Of a stretch of DNA of 64,000 nt, positions 36,812-47,785 are shown one piece after another. Within the stretch, counting starts at the first letter, position 1; every line of letters starts with the position of its first letter. This DNA comes from a bacterium 1XD21-13. GTDB taxonomy: Bacteria > Bacillota > Clostridia > Lachnospirales > Lachnospiraceae. The notes beneath the pieces were generated by a model. The model saw nothing but the letters and a program-made list of their open reading frames with translations. It was not told where the DNA came from and did no database searches. The position numbers and the translations under genes were made by a program. The stretch spans positions 53,876-117,875 of the forward strand of contig QZDX01000015.1 of NCBI GenBank assembly GCA_009917555.1, written 5' to 3'.

Positions 36812-37033
36812 AGGGTCCTTGCAAAAGGGCGGCTTCGGCTTTTCCGATATCCTTTTGTCCGGCTGTTGGCGTACAGGCTGTCTGATATTGGCGGACTAAC
36901 GTCAAAATAGCAAGTCAGGCAAAGCCTGATCACTTCATAAGCACGTTAGTCCGACAAGAGCAGACATCCTGTACGCCAACCGTCCGAACAAGGGATATGG
37001 AAATGCCAAAGCCGCCCTTTTGCAAGGACCCGT
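36812..37033. repeat. 222-bp near-perfect palindrome
   Basis: Two arms of about 109 bp meet at a 3-nt AAA centre (AGGC-AAA-GCCT at 36916-36926). Arm pairs include GGGTCCTTGCAAAAGGGCGG (36813 on) with its complement ending near 37032, GTTGGCGTACAGG with CCTGTACGCCAAC, and GGACTAACG with CGTTAGTCC. Mismatches are scattered, so it is not an assembly fold-back of identical sequence. It fills the gap between two minus-strand genes and contains no coding frame of note. Confidence 0.85.
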
Positions 37034-37049
37034 CCGTCACAGATAGTCA

Positions 37050-37763
37050 TCATCCTTCAATCCGAATCCCCGTCTCCGCCAAAAGCCCTATCACCCGCTC
37101 CCGAATCCCGGCATCAAAAAATCCAAAAGCCTCATCCGGCAAATCCTTCTCCGTAAGCCCTCTCTGAAACCGATCCTTCCGATAAAACCCAATAGTATAC
37201 AAGGTAAACCGATAGACCGTCTTAGACTTTGCCCGCCGCTCCGTAGCCGTCTTTCTCTCCTCACTCCTTCGAATCTCCGCCACATCCGACAGCCGCACCA
37301 GAATCCCATAAGGATAGCTCCCCTCCAGAAACGCAAAATGCGGCGTCAGCACAAACCTTCCCGGCGTCCCCTTAGCTCCCGGCCCTGTAATCGTATAAGA
37401 AATCTTATGCTGCTCATCCGCCTCCAGCATCTCCTGGGCAAGCTGCTCCTTCTCCATTTCATTGAGAGAAAGCCCCTTTACACACTTGTCGATCTTCTTG
37501 GCATACCGCTTAGGCTTAAGCCCCGGCAAAAGAACCAGCAGGTAAATACCGCAGACCGCCGCTCCCAGCACAAATCCGCTGAAAGCCCCATATCCAAAGT
37601 CCTCCATGCCTCCGCCTCCCACTGCCGTCAATCCGCCGATGACAATGGCCGAACCTATCAAAATTGCAGGGGTCGTAATACACAGCGCCTGCCTGCGGAT
37701 TTTATTGCAGTAGGTGCTAATCCACTCCATCTCCGCCTGCAGCCATCTCTCATATGTATTCAT
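37050..37763 (-). CDS. Membrane-anchored conserved hypothetical protein
   Basis: A 237-residue protein starting MNTYERWLQAEMEWISTYC. Two membrane helices lie at about residues 25-48 (LCITTPAILIGSAIVIGGLT) and 60-83 (YGAFSGFVLGAAVCGIYLLV). The soluble C-terminal region (about 90-237) has a PH-like pattern: RFVLTPHFAFLEGSYPYGIL followed by VRLSDVAEI. The ATG at 37763 follows AAAGGAGTGG. Not recognised as a named family. Neighbours give no clear hint. Confidence 0.65.
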   Translation of the reverse strand: MNTYERWLQAEMEWISTYCNKIRRQALCITTPAILIGSAIVIGGLTAVGGGGMEDFGYGAFSGFVLGAAVCGIYLLVLLPGLKPKRYAKKIDKCVKGLSLNEMEKEQLAQEMLEADEQHKISYTITGPGAKGTPGRFVLTPHFAFLEGSYPYGILVRLSDVAEIRRSEERKTATERRAKSKTVYRFTLYTIGFYRKDRFQRGLTEKDLPDEAFGFFDAGIRERVIGLLAETGIRIEG

Positions 37764-37876
37764 CTTGCATTCCACTCCTTTATTTCCATAGTAAAATACC
37801 ATTTTGGATCACAAAGCCTTCCTCATTCCGTAAGAAGCGGCTGTTTTCCTATTTTCCCGCCTTGAACTATTGCTGC

Positions 37877-39415
<1,539 letters not shown>

Positions 39416-39430
39416 TTATTTTAGATCAAT

Positions 39431-40477
39431 TTACTCTACCGTAAACTTATACCCGGTCATGCTGCGGTACTTCTCACCTGCCTTGCAGATAGGGCTCTTG
39501 AAGTTTTCGTGGTGAACCGCATCCGGGAAATACTGAGATTCAAAACAGACCGCGCTCCGCTTTCCATACACCCTGCCATTCTTCCCACCAGCCTCATTAT
39601 CCAGGAAATTGCCGCAATAAAGCTGCATACCCGGAAGATCTGTGTAAACCTCCATCACGATACCGGTCCGCAGGGATCTCAGCTTACAGCAGAGCCCATA
39701 AGCACCTTCGTGATTCAACACATAATTATGATCATAGCCTCCCGCCTGCTTCAAAGGCTCATAATCCTCCTCGATCCGCTGTCCCAGAGCATGGAAGGTC
39801 CGAAAGTCCATGGGTGTACCCTCCACACTGCGGATCTCCCCGGTGGGAATCAGGCCGTCATCTGTGGGCGTAAAGGCATCTGCGTCTATCCATACCTCAT
39901 GCTCCAGCACACTGTCGGATACCTGTCCCTCCAGATTAAAATAGCTGTGATTGGTCAGATTGAAAATGGTATCCTGGTCCGCCGAAGCCTCATACTCGAT
40001 TCGAAGCTCATTGTCCTCCGTCAAGGTATAAGAAATCCTTACCTTTGCATTTCCTGGAAAGCCCTGATCTCCGTCGGGACTCTCCATCGCGAATTCCACC
40101 TTATTGTCATCCGCAATAATCCCCTTCCACATACGGCGGTTGTAGCCGGGATTTCCACCGTGAAGATTATTTTCCCCGTCATTTTTCTGGAGCTCATATG
40201 TAGTTCCATTAATAATAATCTGAGCTCCGCCTATGCGGTTGGCATTTCGCCCGATGGCTGAACCGAAGCCTGGTGTATTCACTTCATAGCCTGCAATGCT
40301 GTCATAGCCCCAGACCACATCGCGAAGCTCTCCCTTCTTGTCCGGTACGTGAAGCTCTGTTATCACAGCCCCATAATTCAGCAGCACAGCCCTCATTCCC
40401 TGCCTGTTTGTCATGATATACTGCTTTACCTGCTGTTCGTCCGTGGTCATTCCATAGTCCTTTACCTTAATACTCAT
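39431..40477 (-). CDS. galM: Aldose 1-epimerase
   Basis: A 348-residue galactose mutarotase-like protein. Active-site residues are in RNANRIGGA (Arg), ENNLHGGNPGYNRRMW (His), LTNHSYFNLEG (His) and the catalytic Glu in SAVCFESQYFPDA. It interconverts alpha and beta anomers of aldoses. It lies 57 bp upstream of glpK and downstream of the FGGY kinase, with a terminator between galM and that kinase, so it is probably transcribed separately. Confidence 0.93.
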   Translation of the reverse strand: MSIKVKDYGMTTDEQQVKQYIMTNRQGMRAVLLNYGAVITELHVPDKKGELRDVVWGYDSIAGYEVNTPGFGSAIGRNANRIGGAQIIINGTTYELQKNDGENNLHGGNPGYNRRMWKGIIADDNKVEFAMESPDGDQGFPGNAKVRISYTLTEDNELRIEYEASADQDTIFNLTNHSYFNLEGQVSDSVLEHEVWIDADAFTPTDDGLIPTGEIRSVEGTPMDFRTFHALGQRIEEDYEPLKQAGGYDHNYVLNHEGAYGLCCKLRSLRTGIVMEVYTDLPGMQLYCGNFLDNEAGGKNGRVYGKRSAVCFESQYFPDAVHHENFKSPICKAGEKYRSMTGYKFTVE

Positions 40478-40575
40478 GTTTCTCTCCTGCCTTTCTTACC
40501 GATATACGATCACACCTGTTTCACTATGATGTCAAATCCCCTGGCAAACTACAGGGAATTTGACTTCTATAGGAA

Positions 40576-40613
40576 CAAAAACACCTCTACAACCATGATA
40601 GGTCATAGAGGTG
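40576..40613 (-). terminator. Terminator after the FGGY kinase
   Basis: Minus strand: CACCTCTA/TAGAGGTG stem (40582-40589 with 40606-40613), 16-nt loop, T5 tail, 38 bp after the kinase stop. Confidence 0.8.
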
Positions 40614-40650
40614 CGATAGTCAAGAAACTTTCCATTATCAAGCTATAATC

Positions 40651-41958
40651 CTATTTCACATATAAGGCGCTAAGTGCCGCCCCGCATGCCGCTTCCTCCT
40701 GAAAATCTGTCAGTTCAAGCTCCGCCTGAAACCTCTTTTTCAATGTATCCCGCAACACTGAATTTTTTCTGGCTCCATTTCCGGAGGCAATCAGCTTCTG
40801 TGCGCGGATTCCTGTCCCCTTGTAAATTTCCTGGTAAATCTCATAAAATTCCTGGGCAATTCCCTGAATTACCCCTGCAACCAGATTCTCCGGCAAAAAG
40901 TTTTCCTCGCTAAGCCCTGTTATCCTTCCCCTGACATCCGGATTCACACGGGTTCCTTTGAACTTTGTAACAATCTTTAGTCCTCCCGCGTCCTCTCCTG
41001 CGTCTCTGGCCAGCCTTTCCATCATCTGGTACTGCTCACCTGCCTCCAATCCCATAGCCACAGCACAGCCCTGGAAAAACTGCTCCAAAATCGCATAGGC
41101 CCTGCCAGCGCAAAGGACTGCCCCGGTAAGAATATACTTTTTCTCCAAATAGGGGCGGGCTTCAATCCCCGAAGCCTCAAAATGCCGATCCGAAAGTACG
41201 GAAAGCTGCCCTCCGGTTCCCACATTCACCTGCCACTCATTCTCCTCCATGCCTACCGCACCGAGAAAGCTTGCCTGATTATCTCCAAGGGCTACAAGGA
41301 CAGGGATTCCCTGATAAGTCCCCAACTCCTTTATATCTGCCGTCACCTCCGGCAGCATGGAGAGATCCATGCCGGCGTCCGCAATCATTTCCTCCTGAAA
41401 CCGCCAATTCCTTGTGTCATAAAAGCCCAGGCTTGCCCCGTTGCCGGCATGGACAAGGGGCCTTTTTCTGCCTGTCAGCCACATGCCCAAATAGTCGGAA
41501 ATGGTGCACAGGGAAACGCTTCCTGCCGGAACCATCCCCTTTTTTGCATGATACAGATAGGTCACCACCCCGAAGCCTGTAGCCGCAAAAATCCCATATT
41601 TCTTTTTCACAAGCTCAGCTATGGATTCTCCGTCAAATTCCGGCTGATCCCCACTGCCGTCCTCCCAGGTATACAGAGGACTGATGCATCGTCCCTCCCC
41701 GTCCGTATAGAGTATGCCGTGCATCTGCCCGGTGAGGCCAATGGCCTCTATATCAGGATACTGCTCCAATAATTGGTCCAGAATATCCTTTGCCTTTTTC
41801 ATAAGAAGAGACACATCCTGGATTCGCTCCCAGTCCCGATTTGTGCGGATAAAGCTCCCATTGGGAACGGTTTTGGCTTCCAGAAGCCTCTTTCTCTCCG
41901 TATCCATCACCACGGCACTGATGGTGGTGGTTCCAATATCAATTCCAATTGTCTTCAT
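40651..41958 (-). CDS. FGGY-family carbohydrate kinase, sedoheptulokinase-like
   Basis: A 435-residue sugar kinase starting MKTIGIDIGTTTISAVVMD (first phosphate loop), then IGLTGQMHGILY, LYTWEDGSGDQ and ALGDNQASFLGAVG (the catalytic Asp), VNVGTGGQLSV and IASGNGARKNSVL. The GQMHGILY and GDNQASF forms, and a length shorter than xylulokinase, suggest a sedoheptulokinase-type enzyme, but xylulose or another ketose cannot be excluded. Single gene ended by a terminator. Confidence 0.8.
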   Translation of the reverse strand: MKTIGIDIGTTTISAVVMDTERKRLLEAKTVPNGSFIRTNRDWERIQDVSLLMKKAKDILDQLLEQYPDIEAIGLTGQMHGILYTDGEGRCISPLYTWEDGSGDQPEFDGESIAELVKKKYGIFAATGFGVVTYLYHAKKGMVPAGSVSLCTISDYLGMWLTGRKRPLVHAGNGASLGFYDTRNWRFQEEMIADAGMDLSMLPEVTADIKELGTYQGIPVLVALGDNQASFLGAVGMEENEWQVNVGTGGQLSVLSDRHFEASGIEARPYLEKKYILTGAVLCAGRAYAILEQFFQGCAVAMGLEAGEQYQMMERLARDAGEDAGGLKIVTKFKGTRVNPDVRGRITGLSEENFLPENLVAGVIQGIAQEFYEIYQEIYKGTGIRAQKLIASGNGARKNSVLRDTLKKRFQAELELTDFQEEAACGAALSALYVK

Positions 41959-42177
41959 AATCAGCCTTTCTATCGGTTCTCCCCGGAAGCAATCTCATCC
42001 GGACAGCCTTTCTAAACAAATTATAACACAGTGCTTTGTTTTCCTCCATTGAATTTTTCTTTCTTTTCCTTGCTTTTCCTCTCTGCTTCTGATAGAGTAA
42101 GGACATGGCAGTATTTGCTCTAAAAAAGCTATAAGTAATAATCCAAAAACTAAAATTCATCAAAGTGAGGTATGAAA

Positions 42178-42528
42178 ATGGGAACAGAAAATAAATGTGA
42201 TACAACCTCCTGCAACGGAAATTGTGATTCCTGCGACGGCAATATTACAGTGACCTTAACTCTGGACAATGATGAGCAGGTGGAATGTGCTATCCTGACT
42301 ATCTTTCCGGTAAACGGCCGGGATTATATTGCTCTCCTTCCCCTGGATGAAAATGGGGAAAATAATGACGGCGAAGTGTATATCTACCGCTATGACAACA
42401 GCCAAGGCTCTCCTGTCCTGGAGAATATCGAGGATGACGAGGAGTATGAGGCTGTGGCAGACGCATTTGATGAGATGCTGGATGCCGCAGAATACGATGA
42501 GCTGGTTGGCGAGGAGGAAGTAGAATAG
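42178..42528 (+). CDS. DUF1292 protein with Cys-rich N-terminus
   Basis: A 116-residue acidic protein. The N-terminal CDTTSCNGNCDSCDGN has five cysteines, a possible metal knuckle. The DUF1292 core follows: VTLTLDNDEQVECAILTIFP, YIALLPLD and EVYIYRYDN, ending in an acidic tail. DUF1292 proteins are common in Firmicutes; function unknown. The ATG at 42178 is preferred over 42172, which would leave only 1 base after GTGAGG. A terminator follows at once. Confidence 0.85.
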   Translation: MGTENKCDTTSCNGNCDSCDGNITVTLTLDNDEQVECAILTIFPVNGRDYIALLPLDENGENNDGEVYIYRYDNSQGSPVLENIEDDEEYEAVADAFDEMLDAAEYDELVGEEEVE

Positions 42529-42562
42529 GACAGGTCCCTAAGGGGCCTGTCCCATTTTGTTT
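42528..42562 (+). terminator. Terminator after the DUF1292 gene
   Basis: GGACAGG (42528-42534) pairs with CCTGTCC (42546-42552), with inner CCCT/AGGG pairing, then ATTTTGTTT. Confidence 0.8.
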
Positions 42563-42612
42563 CCCGCTATAAATTTACATCCTTTGCAGCCATTTAGAGA
42601 TCCATCAGCTTC

Positions 42613-43116
42613 CTACCTTTTCTTCAATCGCTCCTCAATATAATCCTTCACATCCTCCTTCGGCATACCAAGGGCAATGGACAGCTCTGCATAGAGATGA
42701 TCCTCTGCAGCCTTAAAATAACGCTCGTCCACGGTGGTTGCCTTCTTTCCCATAGCCTTTCTCTGCTGCTGGCGCAGATAGGAGGTCTTGAGAATCTGAA
42801 TCCAATCTCTCGGATTGCAGCTTCGAATCCCCTCCTTGTAGCGCAGCTCCCGCAGCTTATCATCCTTCTCCCAAAGCTCCTCGATGGAAGGTATCTCATC
42901 TACCAGGGAAGCAGCCTCCTCCTCCGTCATCACGGCCCTAATCACTACCTTCTCATTGTCCACAGGCGTAAATATACGATTTCCCTTTTTAAAACAGGGA
43001 TTTAACACATAATAAAGGCGATCGCTTGATACCCCCTCAATATTGGGCGAAGTAATGTCCTCGATCTCACACACACCTGTGGTTCCGTATACAATATAAC
43101 CTCCTTTTTCAAACAT
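42613..43116 (-). CDS. CarD-family transcription factor
   Basis: A 167-residue protein. The N-terminal Tudor-like RNA polymerase-interacting domain reads MFEKGGYIVYGTTGVCEIED and YYVLNPCFKKGNRIFTPVDN. A helical C-terminal region has LREYKEG-like LRELRYKEGIRSC and ERYFKAAEDHLYAELSIALG, the CarD/CdnL DNA-contact helices. It tunes open-complex formation at sigma-A promoters. The ATG at 43116 follows AGGAGGT. Confidence 0.88.
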   Translation of the reverse strand: MFEKGGYIVYGTTGVCEIEDITSPNIEGVSSDRLYYVLNPCFKKGNRIFTPVDNEKVVIRAVMTEEEAASLVDEIPSIEELWEKDDKLRELRYKEGIRSCNPRDWIQILKTSYLRQQQRKAMGKKATTVDERYFKAAEDHLYAELSIALGMPKEDVKDYIEERLKKR

Positions 43117-43177
43117 AGGCTTACCTCCTGCCTTTCGTGAGCGCCGCCGGTATTTGGGGAAGCACTCATTTAAAAGA

Positions 43178-43215
43178 AAAACCGCCTGCTGTGAAAAACA
43201 AAGCATAGCGGTTTT
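43178..43215 (-). terminator. Terminator between GH3 and carD
   Basis: Minus strand: AAAACCGC/GCGGTTTT stem (43208-43215 with 43178-43185) with an inner GCT/AGC pairing, then TTCTTTT. It would stop transcripts coming from the GH3 gene 160 bp upstream. Confidence 0.7.
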
Positions 43216-43374
43216 GATTTTACAACTTCTGTCTTTATTATAACAGATAATTCCAAAAATTTCTAACAATTTTTTATTGTTATTCCTTTTTTGTTACATT
43301 TAGCTGATAAATATGGGAGGGATTTTGGCTATTTTGCCCTATTCCCTTTCCATTTATTCCCGTACAATGCCGGA

Positions 43375-44715
43375 CTACTCCATAGACAGCTTCACACGCA
43401 GAATCCTTTGAAGAGATTCTTCAATCCGCTCCTCCGTTATTCTTCCGCTGGAAACGGCATCCCGGATACCCTGGAAGGCCTCCTGGAAATTCTTTGGCAT
43501 CAAAAGGAGATCTGCACCTGCTTCCACAGCCTTTGCCGCAGCCTCTCCCGAGCTATAATGCTCTGTAACGGCCCCCATGCTCATGGAATCTGTAACCACC
43601 AACCCCTCAAAGCCCAGATCCCCTCTTAAAATTTCCGTTATCATTTTGTGGGACAGGGAGCTAGGGGTGCTATCTCCCACTACATTTGGCAGAGAAATGT
43701 GTGCAACCATCACCATGTCCACACCACATTCCTTCGCAGCTGCAAAAGGGATCAGCTCTGCAGCTCTCAGCTCCTCGTAAGTCTTTTCCGTATAGGCATA
43801 TCCCTCATGGGTATCGGCCTCTGTTGCTCCATGACCCGGAAAATGCTTAAAAGCACTAAGAATTCCCTCCGCATGCAGCCCATCGGATACGGCGGAGGCC
43901 ATGCGTGTAACTCTTTCCGGATCGCTGCCAAAGGATCGGTCTCCTATGACCGTATTTCTCTCATTTGTCAGGACATCGGCATCCGGAGCAAAGTCCACAT
44001 TGAAGCCCAGCTCACAAAGGTAAGACCCTATAACCGTGCCTGCCTGATACGCCTCCTCCTCATTGTTTATCTGACCCATGGGCTTCACCTGCTCCACAGA
44101 AAAAGCAGCATTCCTTCCTATGCGGGCCACTCGTCCGCCCTCCTCATCAATACAGAGGAACAGAGGCAGCCCCTCTATTTCCTTCCCATAAGCTTTAGTA
44201 TTTTCCAGCATTTCCCTTGTCTGATCCTCAGATACCAGATTAGAAGAAAAATAAATCAGCCCGCCCACCGGATATTCCTTTAGCTTACTCTTTGTGGTGT
44301 CTCCGGCTGCCGTAACGCCGGATACCCCTGTCAGTTGCTCTGGAGTGAGGATGAACATCTGGCAAATTTTTTCCGCCGTCGTCATGTCAGCGACCACAGC
44401 TTCTATCTCCTGCTGCAAAAGCTCCTCCGCCGTAGGCTCCGGTTCCGGTGGTTCCTGAGGCTCTGCTTCCGGCTCCTCTTTTTGAGGCCTGGAGGAATCG
44501 CTTCCCTCCTCCGGCTGCTTGATGTCTGTCCGGAGGCCCTCTTCCGGTTTTGCTGGCTCTATCTGCGCATCCTCCTTCTGCAGATCGGATTCTTTCCCTC
44601 TATGTATCCACACAAAGGTCCCAATACCCACCAAGAGTATCAGTACGGCACCTGCCAACACTCCATATGGAAATCTTCTATTTCTTTTGTAATGCCTCCT
44701 TCTGCGTCTTCTCAC
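43375..44715 (-). CDS. Membrane-anchored GH3 beta-N-acetylhexosaminidase
   Basis: A 446-residue protein from a GTG start with AAGGAG upstream. A very basic N-terminus (RRRRRRHYKRNRR) and one membrane helix (YGVLAGAVLILLVGIGTFVW) anchor it outside, followed by a Glu/Pro-rich linker to about residue 95. The catalytic GH3 domain has LCIDEEGGRVARIG, the KHFPGHG motif, the His/Asp dyad loop (ATEADTHEG) and the nucleophile Asp in VVTDSMSMGAV. This NagZ-type set points to removal of GlcNAc from muropeptides or glycans at the cell surface. Confidence 0.9.
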   Translation of the reverse strand: MRRRRRRHYKRNRRFPYGVLAGAVLILLVGIGTFVWIHRGKESDLQKEDAQIEPAKPEEGLRTDIKQPEEGSDSSRPQKEEPEAEPQEPPEPEPTAEELLQQEIEAVVADMTTAEKICQMFILTPEQLTGVSGVTAAGDTTKSKLKEYPVGGLIYFSSNLVSEDQTREMLENTKAYGKEIEGLPLFLCIDEEGGRVARIGRNAAFSVEQVKPMGQINNEEEAYQAGTVIGSYLCELGFNVDFAPDADVLTNERNTVIGDRSFGSDPERVTRMASAVSDGLHAEGILSAFKHFPGHGATEADTHEGYAYTEKTYEELRAAELIPFAAAKECGVDMVMVAHISLPNVVGDSTPSSLSHKMITEILRGDLGFEGLVVTDSMSMGAVTEHYSSGEAAAKAVEAGADLLLMPKNFQEAFQGIRDAVSSGRITEERIEESLQRILRVKLSME

Positions 44716-44770
44716 AGCATTCTCCTTCTTTTCATTTTATCTGGCCGCAAAACTTTGCTTTTCAAGCAAA

Positions 44771-45476
44771 CTACCCCGCATACACCATCCCCTCAAACAC
44801 CTCATCCTGCTCCATGCCCTGGATAAAAAGCTGATAATCCTCCAGTCCCACCCCGTTCTCCACGGTCAGATATTCTGATTCTGTCCGAGGCATTCCCGTC
44901 TCGTCCACACAATACTCCTTTACCCCGGAGAGCGTGCTCAAAAGCTCTGTACGGCCCTCCAACAGGAAATGATCCGGATTCGTAAAAACCTCCTCCCTGT
45001 ATTCCTTGCCGTCAATGGCAATGCACAGCTCTACATAAGCTCCCTCCTCTTTCTGATATCTGTTGGTGACACAGATCTCCTCGAAGCTGCCGTCATCATC
45101 CAGGTCAAAGAGGAAAGGCGTCATCTGCAGTAATTGGGCGGTATACCGCTCCGGTATCTCCAGGTATTTCGGTTGAAAGAGCTCCAGGGCTTCCTCAAAA
45201 GAAATGGCTGCAAACAGGGCTCCATCCGCAAAGGATGCCAGTTCGTAAGGACTAAACAGAAAAAGTTGAAACACTGAGAGGCACAGGGGCTTCGGATTCC
45301 GGCTTCGTCTCCGGGACTGCTTCGCCCTCCGGCTCCTGCCCGGACGCATCTTCTGTCTCCGGCGGTTCCTGCCCGGATGGTTTCTCTGCTTCCTGCCCCC
45401 TCTGACAGCCTGCCAGAGCCAACACCACCAACATGAAAGCTATCCTGCCTAAAAACCTCTCAATTTTTTTCTTCAT
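44771..45476 (-). pseudogene. Lipoprotein, frameshifted after the linker
   Basis: The first frame starts MKKKIERFLGRIAFMLVVLA with lipobox ALAGC at Cys 24 and a repeated Pro/Glu-rich linker (SGQEPPETEDASGQEPEGE). It stops after PLSVSTFSV. The second frame continues as LFSPYELASFADGALFAAIS, FLFDLDDDGSFEEICVTNRY (an EF-hand-like DxDxDG loop) and ends VFEGMVYAG. Removing one base from the T5 run near 45264 (plus-strand A5) would join the frames into about 234 residues. Either a real frameshift or a homopolymer error. Function unknown. Confidence 0.72.
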
Positions 45477-45598
45477 CCTGTCCTGCCTCCCGGTGCTCCA
45501 TTGACATTTCCTTTCTCACTCTACTTCTTTTCTGAGAGTCTGACAAGTAAATTGCTATGTAAATGGTGCAGAATATTTTTCTGTGAACATGTTTTGGC

Positions 45599-47047
45599 TC
45601 AGCACTTCTCCATCAGCCGCACATAAAACTCCACTGTCTTCACCAGGGTTTTCACCGGCACACGTTCATTGTTGCCGTGAATCATAGCCCTCTCCTCCTT
45701 TGACAGCTTCATAGCGGAAAACTTATACACCCGGTCCGTAATCCGGCAGTAATGCCAGGAATCGCTGCATGCCATCATCAGATAAGGCGCCACCAGCGCT
45801 TCCCGCCAGGTATCCGCCACCGCCTGACACAGTACACCCCACTCCGGGCAGGAGGTATCCGAATCCGTGGAAGGATTTCTCCCCTCAAACACCGTCACTT
45901 CTATATTGGGGTTATGAATCACCTGTTCCAGATAAGTACGGGCAGATTCCACCGTGTCCGTTCCGATAAGACGCAGGTTCATGCCCACGGAAGCCTTGGG
46001 AGGAATGACGTTAAATGCCTTTCCGCCCTCCATCCTCGTCATGGCGCAGGTGGTCCGCAGCATGGCGTTCAGCTCACCTCCGGATTTCTGGCAGACCTTG
46101 TCAAAAAGGCCCTCAAAGCACCAAAGATTGGCAAACAGAAGCTTGTAGGCAAGGGTGGAATGGCGCCCCAGCGTGTCCAGCATCTCCCTCACCGGCTTTG
46201 TCATCTGCCGGGGGAACGGATGGTTCTCCACATCCACTACCGCCTGTGCCAGCTGGCCCACAATGGTGTGAACCGGGGGCATAGACGCATGACCGCCGCC
46301 GCTCTTTGCGTGAAATTCAATGTTGGTCAATCCTTTCTCCGCAATTCCGATCAAAGCGCACTCCCGGTTTACCCCCGGAAATACGTTCTCTACCACGGCT
46401 CCGCCCTCATCCACCACCATGGCCGGATGAATGCCCTGCTCCTCAAACCAATCTACCATGGAGGGACAGGTGGAACCGTTGATCTCCTCCTGCCCGGAAA
46501 ATGCGAAATAAATATCATGCTTCGGCACAAAGCCCTCACTGATAAGCTTTTCCGCCGCCTCCAGTATCCCGCACAGGGTGCCCTTAGTGTCCAGGGTTCC
46601 ACGGCCCCAGAGCACGCCGTCCTCGCAGACTGCCTCAAATGCCGGCTTCTCCCACTGAGATTCCTCCACCGGAACCACATCATAGTGGGACATCAGCACA
46701 ACCGGATCCCCTGCCTCCTGCCCTTTCCAGTGGTACAGGATACCATTTACGCCCAGAAAAGTCCGCTCACAGACCTTGTGAATCTGAGGATACAAGCCGG
46801 GAAGCAGATTGCGGAACCGTTCAAATTCCGCCTCATCAATCAGTGACGCATCATTGTAGGAAATGGTTTTACAGCGGAAGCGGATCATTTCCTGCATATC
46901 CTTTACGATCTTTTCCTCATTTAGTGCTATCTCTTTTGTTGACGGTGTAAGCTCCGGCCTGGGATTAAACTGCAGGGCACGAATAAAAATTACCGCCAGA
47001 AATACCAAAATGACTGCTCCCACTGCTCCTAATACATACCATAACAT
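45599..47047 (-). CDS. Membrane-anchored M20 metallopeptidase
   Basis: A 482-residue protein starting MLWYVLGAVGAVILVFLAVI, one N-terminal membrane anchor. The zinc site of M20 peptidases is complete: LMSHYDVVP (His), WGRGTLDTKG (Asp), SGQEEINGS (catalytic and ligand Glu), VVDEGGAV and CSDSWHYCRI (His). A dimerisation domain lies between. It resembles carboxypeptidase S/PM20D1-type enzymes, which cut dipeptides or N-acyl amino acids. It follows the DUF5058 transporter pair on the same strand, suggesting uptake and cleavage of one substrate. Confidence 0.9.
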   Translation of the reverse strand: MLWYVLGAVGAVILVFLAVIFIRALQFNPRPELTPSTKEIALNEEKIVKDMQEMIRFRCKTISYNDASLIDEAEFERFRNLLPGLYPQIHKVCERTFLGVNGILYHWKGQEAGDPVVLMSHYDVVPVEESQWEKPAFEAVCEDGVLWGRGTLDTKGTLCGILEAAEKLISEGFVPKHDIYFAFSGQEEINGSTCPSMVDWFEEQGIHPAMVVDEGGAVVENVFPGVNRECALIGIAEKGLTNIEFHAKSGGGHASMPPVHTIVGQLAQAVVDVENHPFPRQMTKPVREMLDTLGRHSTLAYKLLFANLWCFEGLFDKVCQKSGGELNAMLRTTCAMTRMEGGKAFNVIPPKASVGMNLRLIGTDTVESARTYLEQVIHNPNIEVTVFEGRNPSTDSDTSCPEWGVLCQAVADTWREALVAPYLMMACSDSWHYCRITDRVYKFSAMKLSKEERAMIHGNNERVPVKTLVKTVEFYVRLMEKC

Positions 47048-47121
47048 CTCTCTTACCTGCTTTCTTTTTCTTAAATATACACAGAATCTTCTCTGCGTCC
47101 TTGCCACCTTTTTTCTTCCTG

Positions 47122-47781
47122 TTACAGCATATTTTTCTTATAGAGAATCCTCGCTGCTCCAATGGCTATCAGCGCTCCCACCGGAACCAGGACGCCCACG
47201 GAGCCCGCCAGGGAGGGCACCATAAGAAACAGCACAATCATAAACACTAGCGGTGCAATGGAGATCTTCCAGTTCTTGCTCACATACACCACCGCCAGCC
47301 CGCCAAACAGGGATGGCAGAATGTTGTCAAAGGCGGGCTTCACTGCCGGATTGTCCAGGATGGGCGTCAGAGGCACCAGCATAGCCACGCCCAAAGCGAT
47401 AATCAGCACCGTAACTATGGATGAGGTTGCAACTGCAATGGTGGAGATCACCTCCCCCTCATCACTTCCCGGCTTTACCTTGGCATTTTCCATGGCTGTA
47501 AGGGCGGCAGGAACCTTTAGGTTGGTAAGGTTTCCCGTCACAAAGGCCAGGTAGGAGCCAGCTGTTCCCAGCATGGGAATAAAGGTGATGACCTCAATGA
47601 TTCCCACTGTCCAGAAGATGGGCGCCACTCCCAGGAGCCCCTGGATCACCGGCCTCCAGCCGGGCCAGGCATTGTAATAGATACAGGTGATAATGGGATA
47701 AGCAAATATCATCCCCAGAGCGCTCAAGATCCAGATACGCCCGTAAATATGTGTCATTTCCTCATAACTTTTCTTTTTCAT
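47122..47781 (-). CDS. Integral membrane partner of DUF5058 protein
   Basis: A 219-residue protein with about six membrane helices (WILSALGMIFAYPIITCIYY, TVGIIEVITFIPMLG, IVTVLIIALGVAMLVPLTP and so on). A conserved-looking loop is FVTGNLTNLKVPAALTAMEN. It starts 4 bp after the DUF5058 stop, so the two are coupled, and such pairs recur in Clostridia. Together they probably form a two-subunit transporter; the substrate is unknown. Confidence 0.72.
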   Translation of the reverse strand: MKKKSYEEMTHIYGRIWILSALGMIFAYPIITCIYYNAWPGWRPVIQGLLGVAPIFWTVGIIEVITFIPMLGTAGSYLAFVTGNLTNLKVPAALTAMENAKVKPGSDEGEVISTIAVATSSIVTVLIIALGVAMLVPLTPILDNPAVKPAFDNILPSLFGGLAVVYVSKNWKISIAPLVFMIVLFLMVPSLAGSVGVLVPVGALIAIGAARILYKKNML

Positions 47782-47785
47782 TTTA

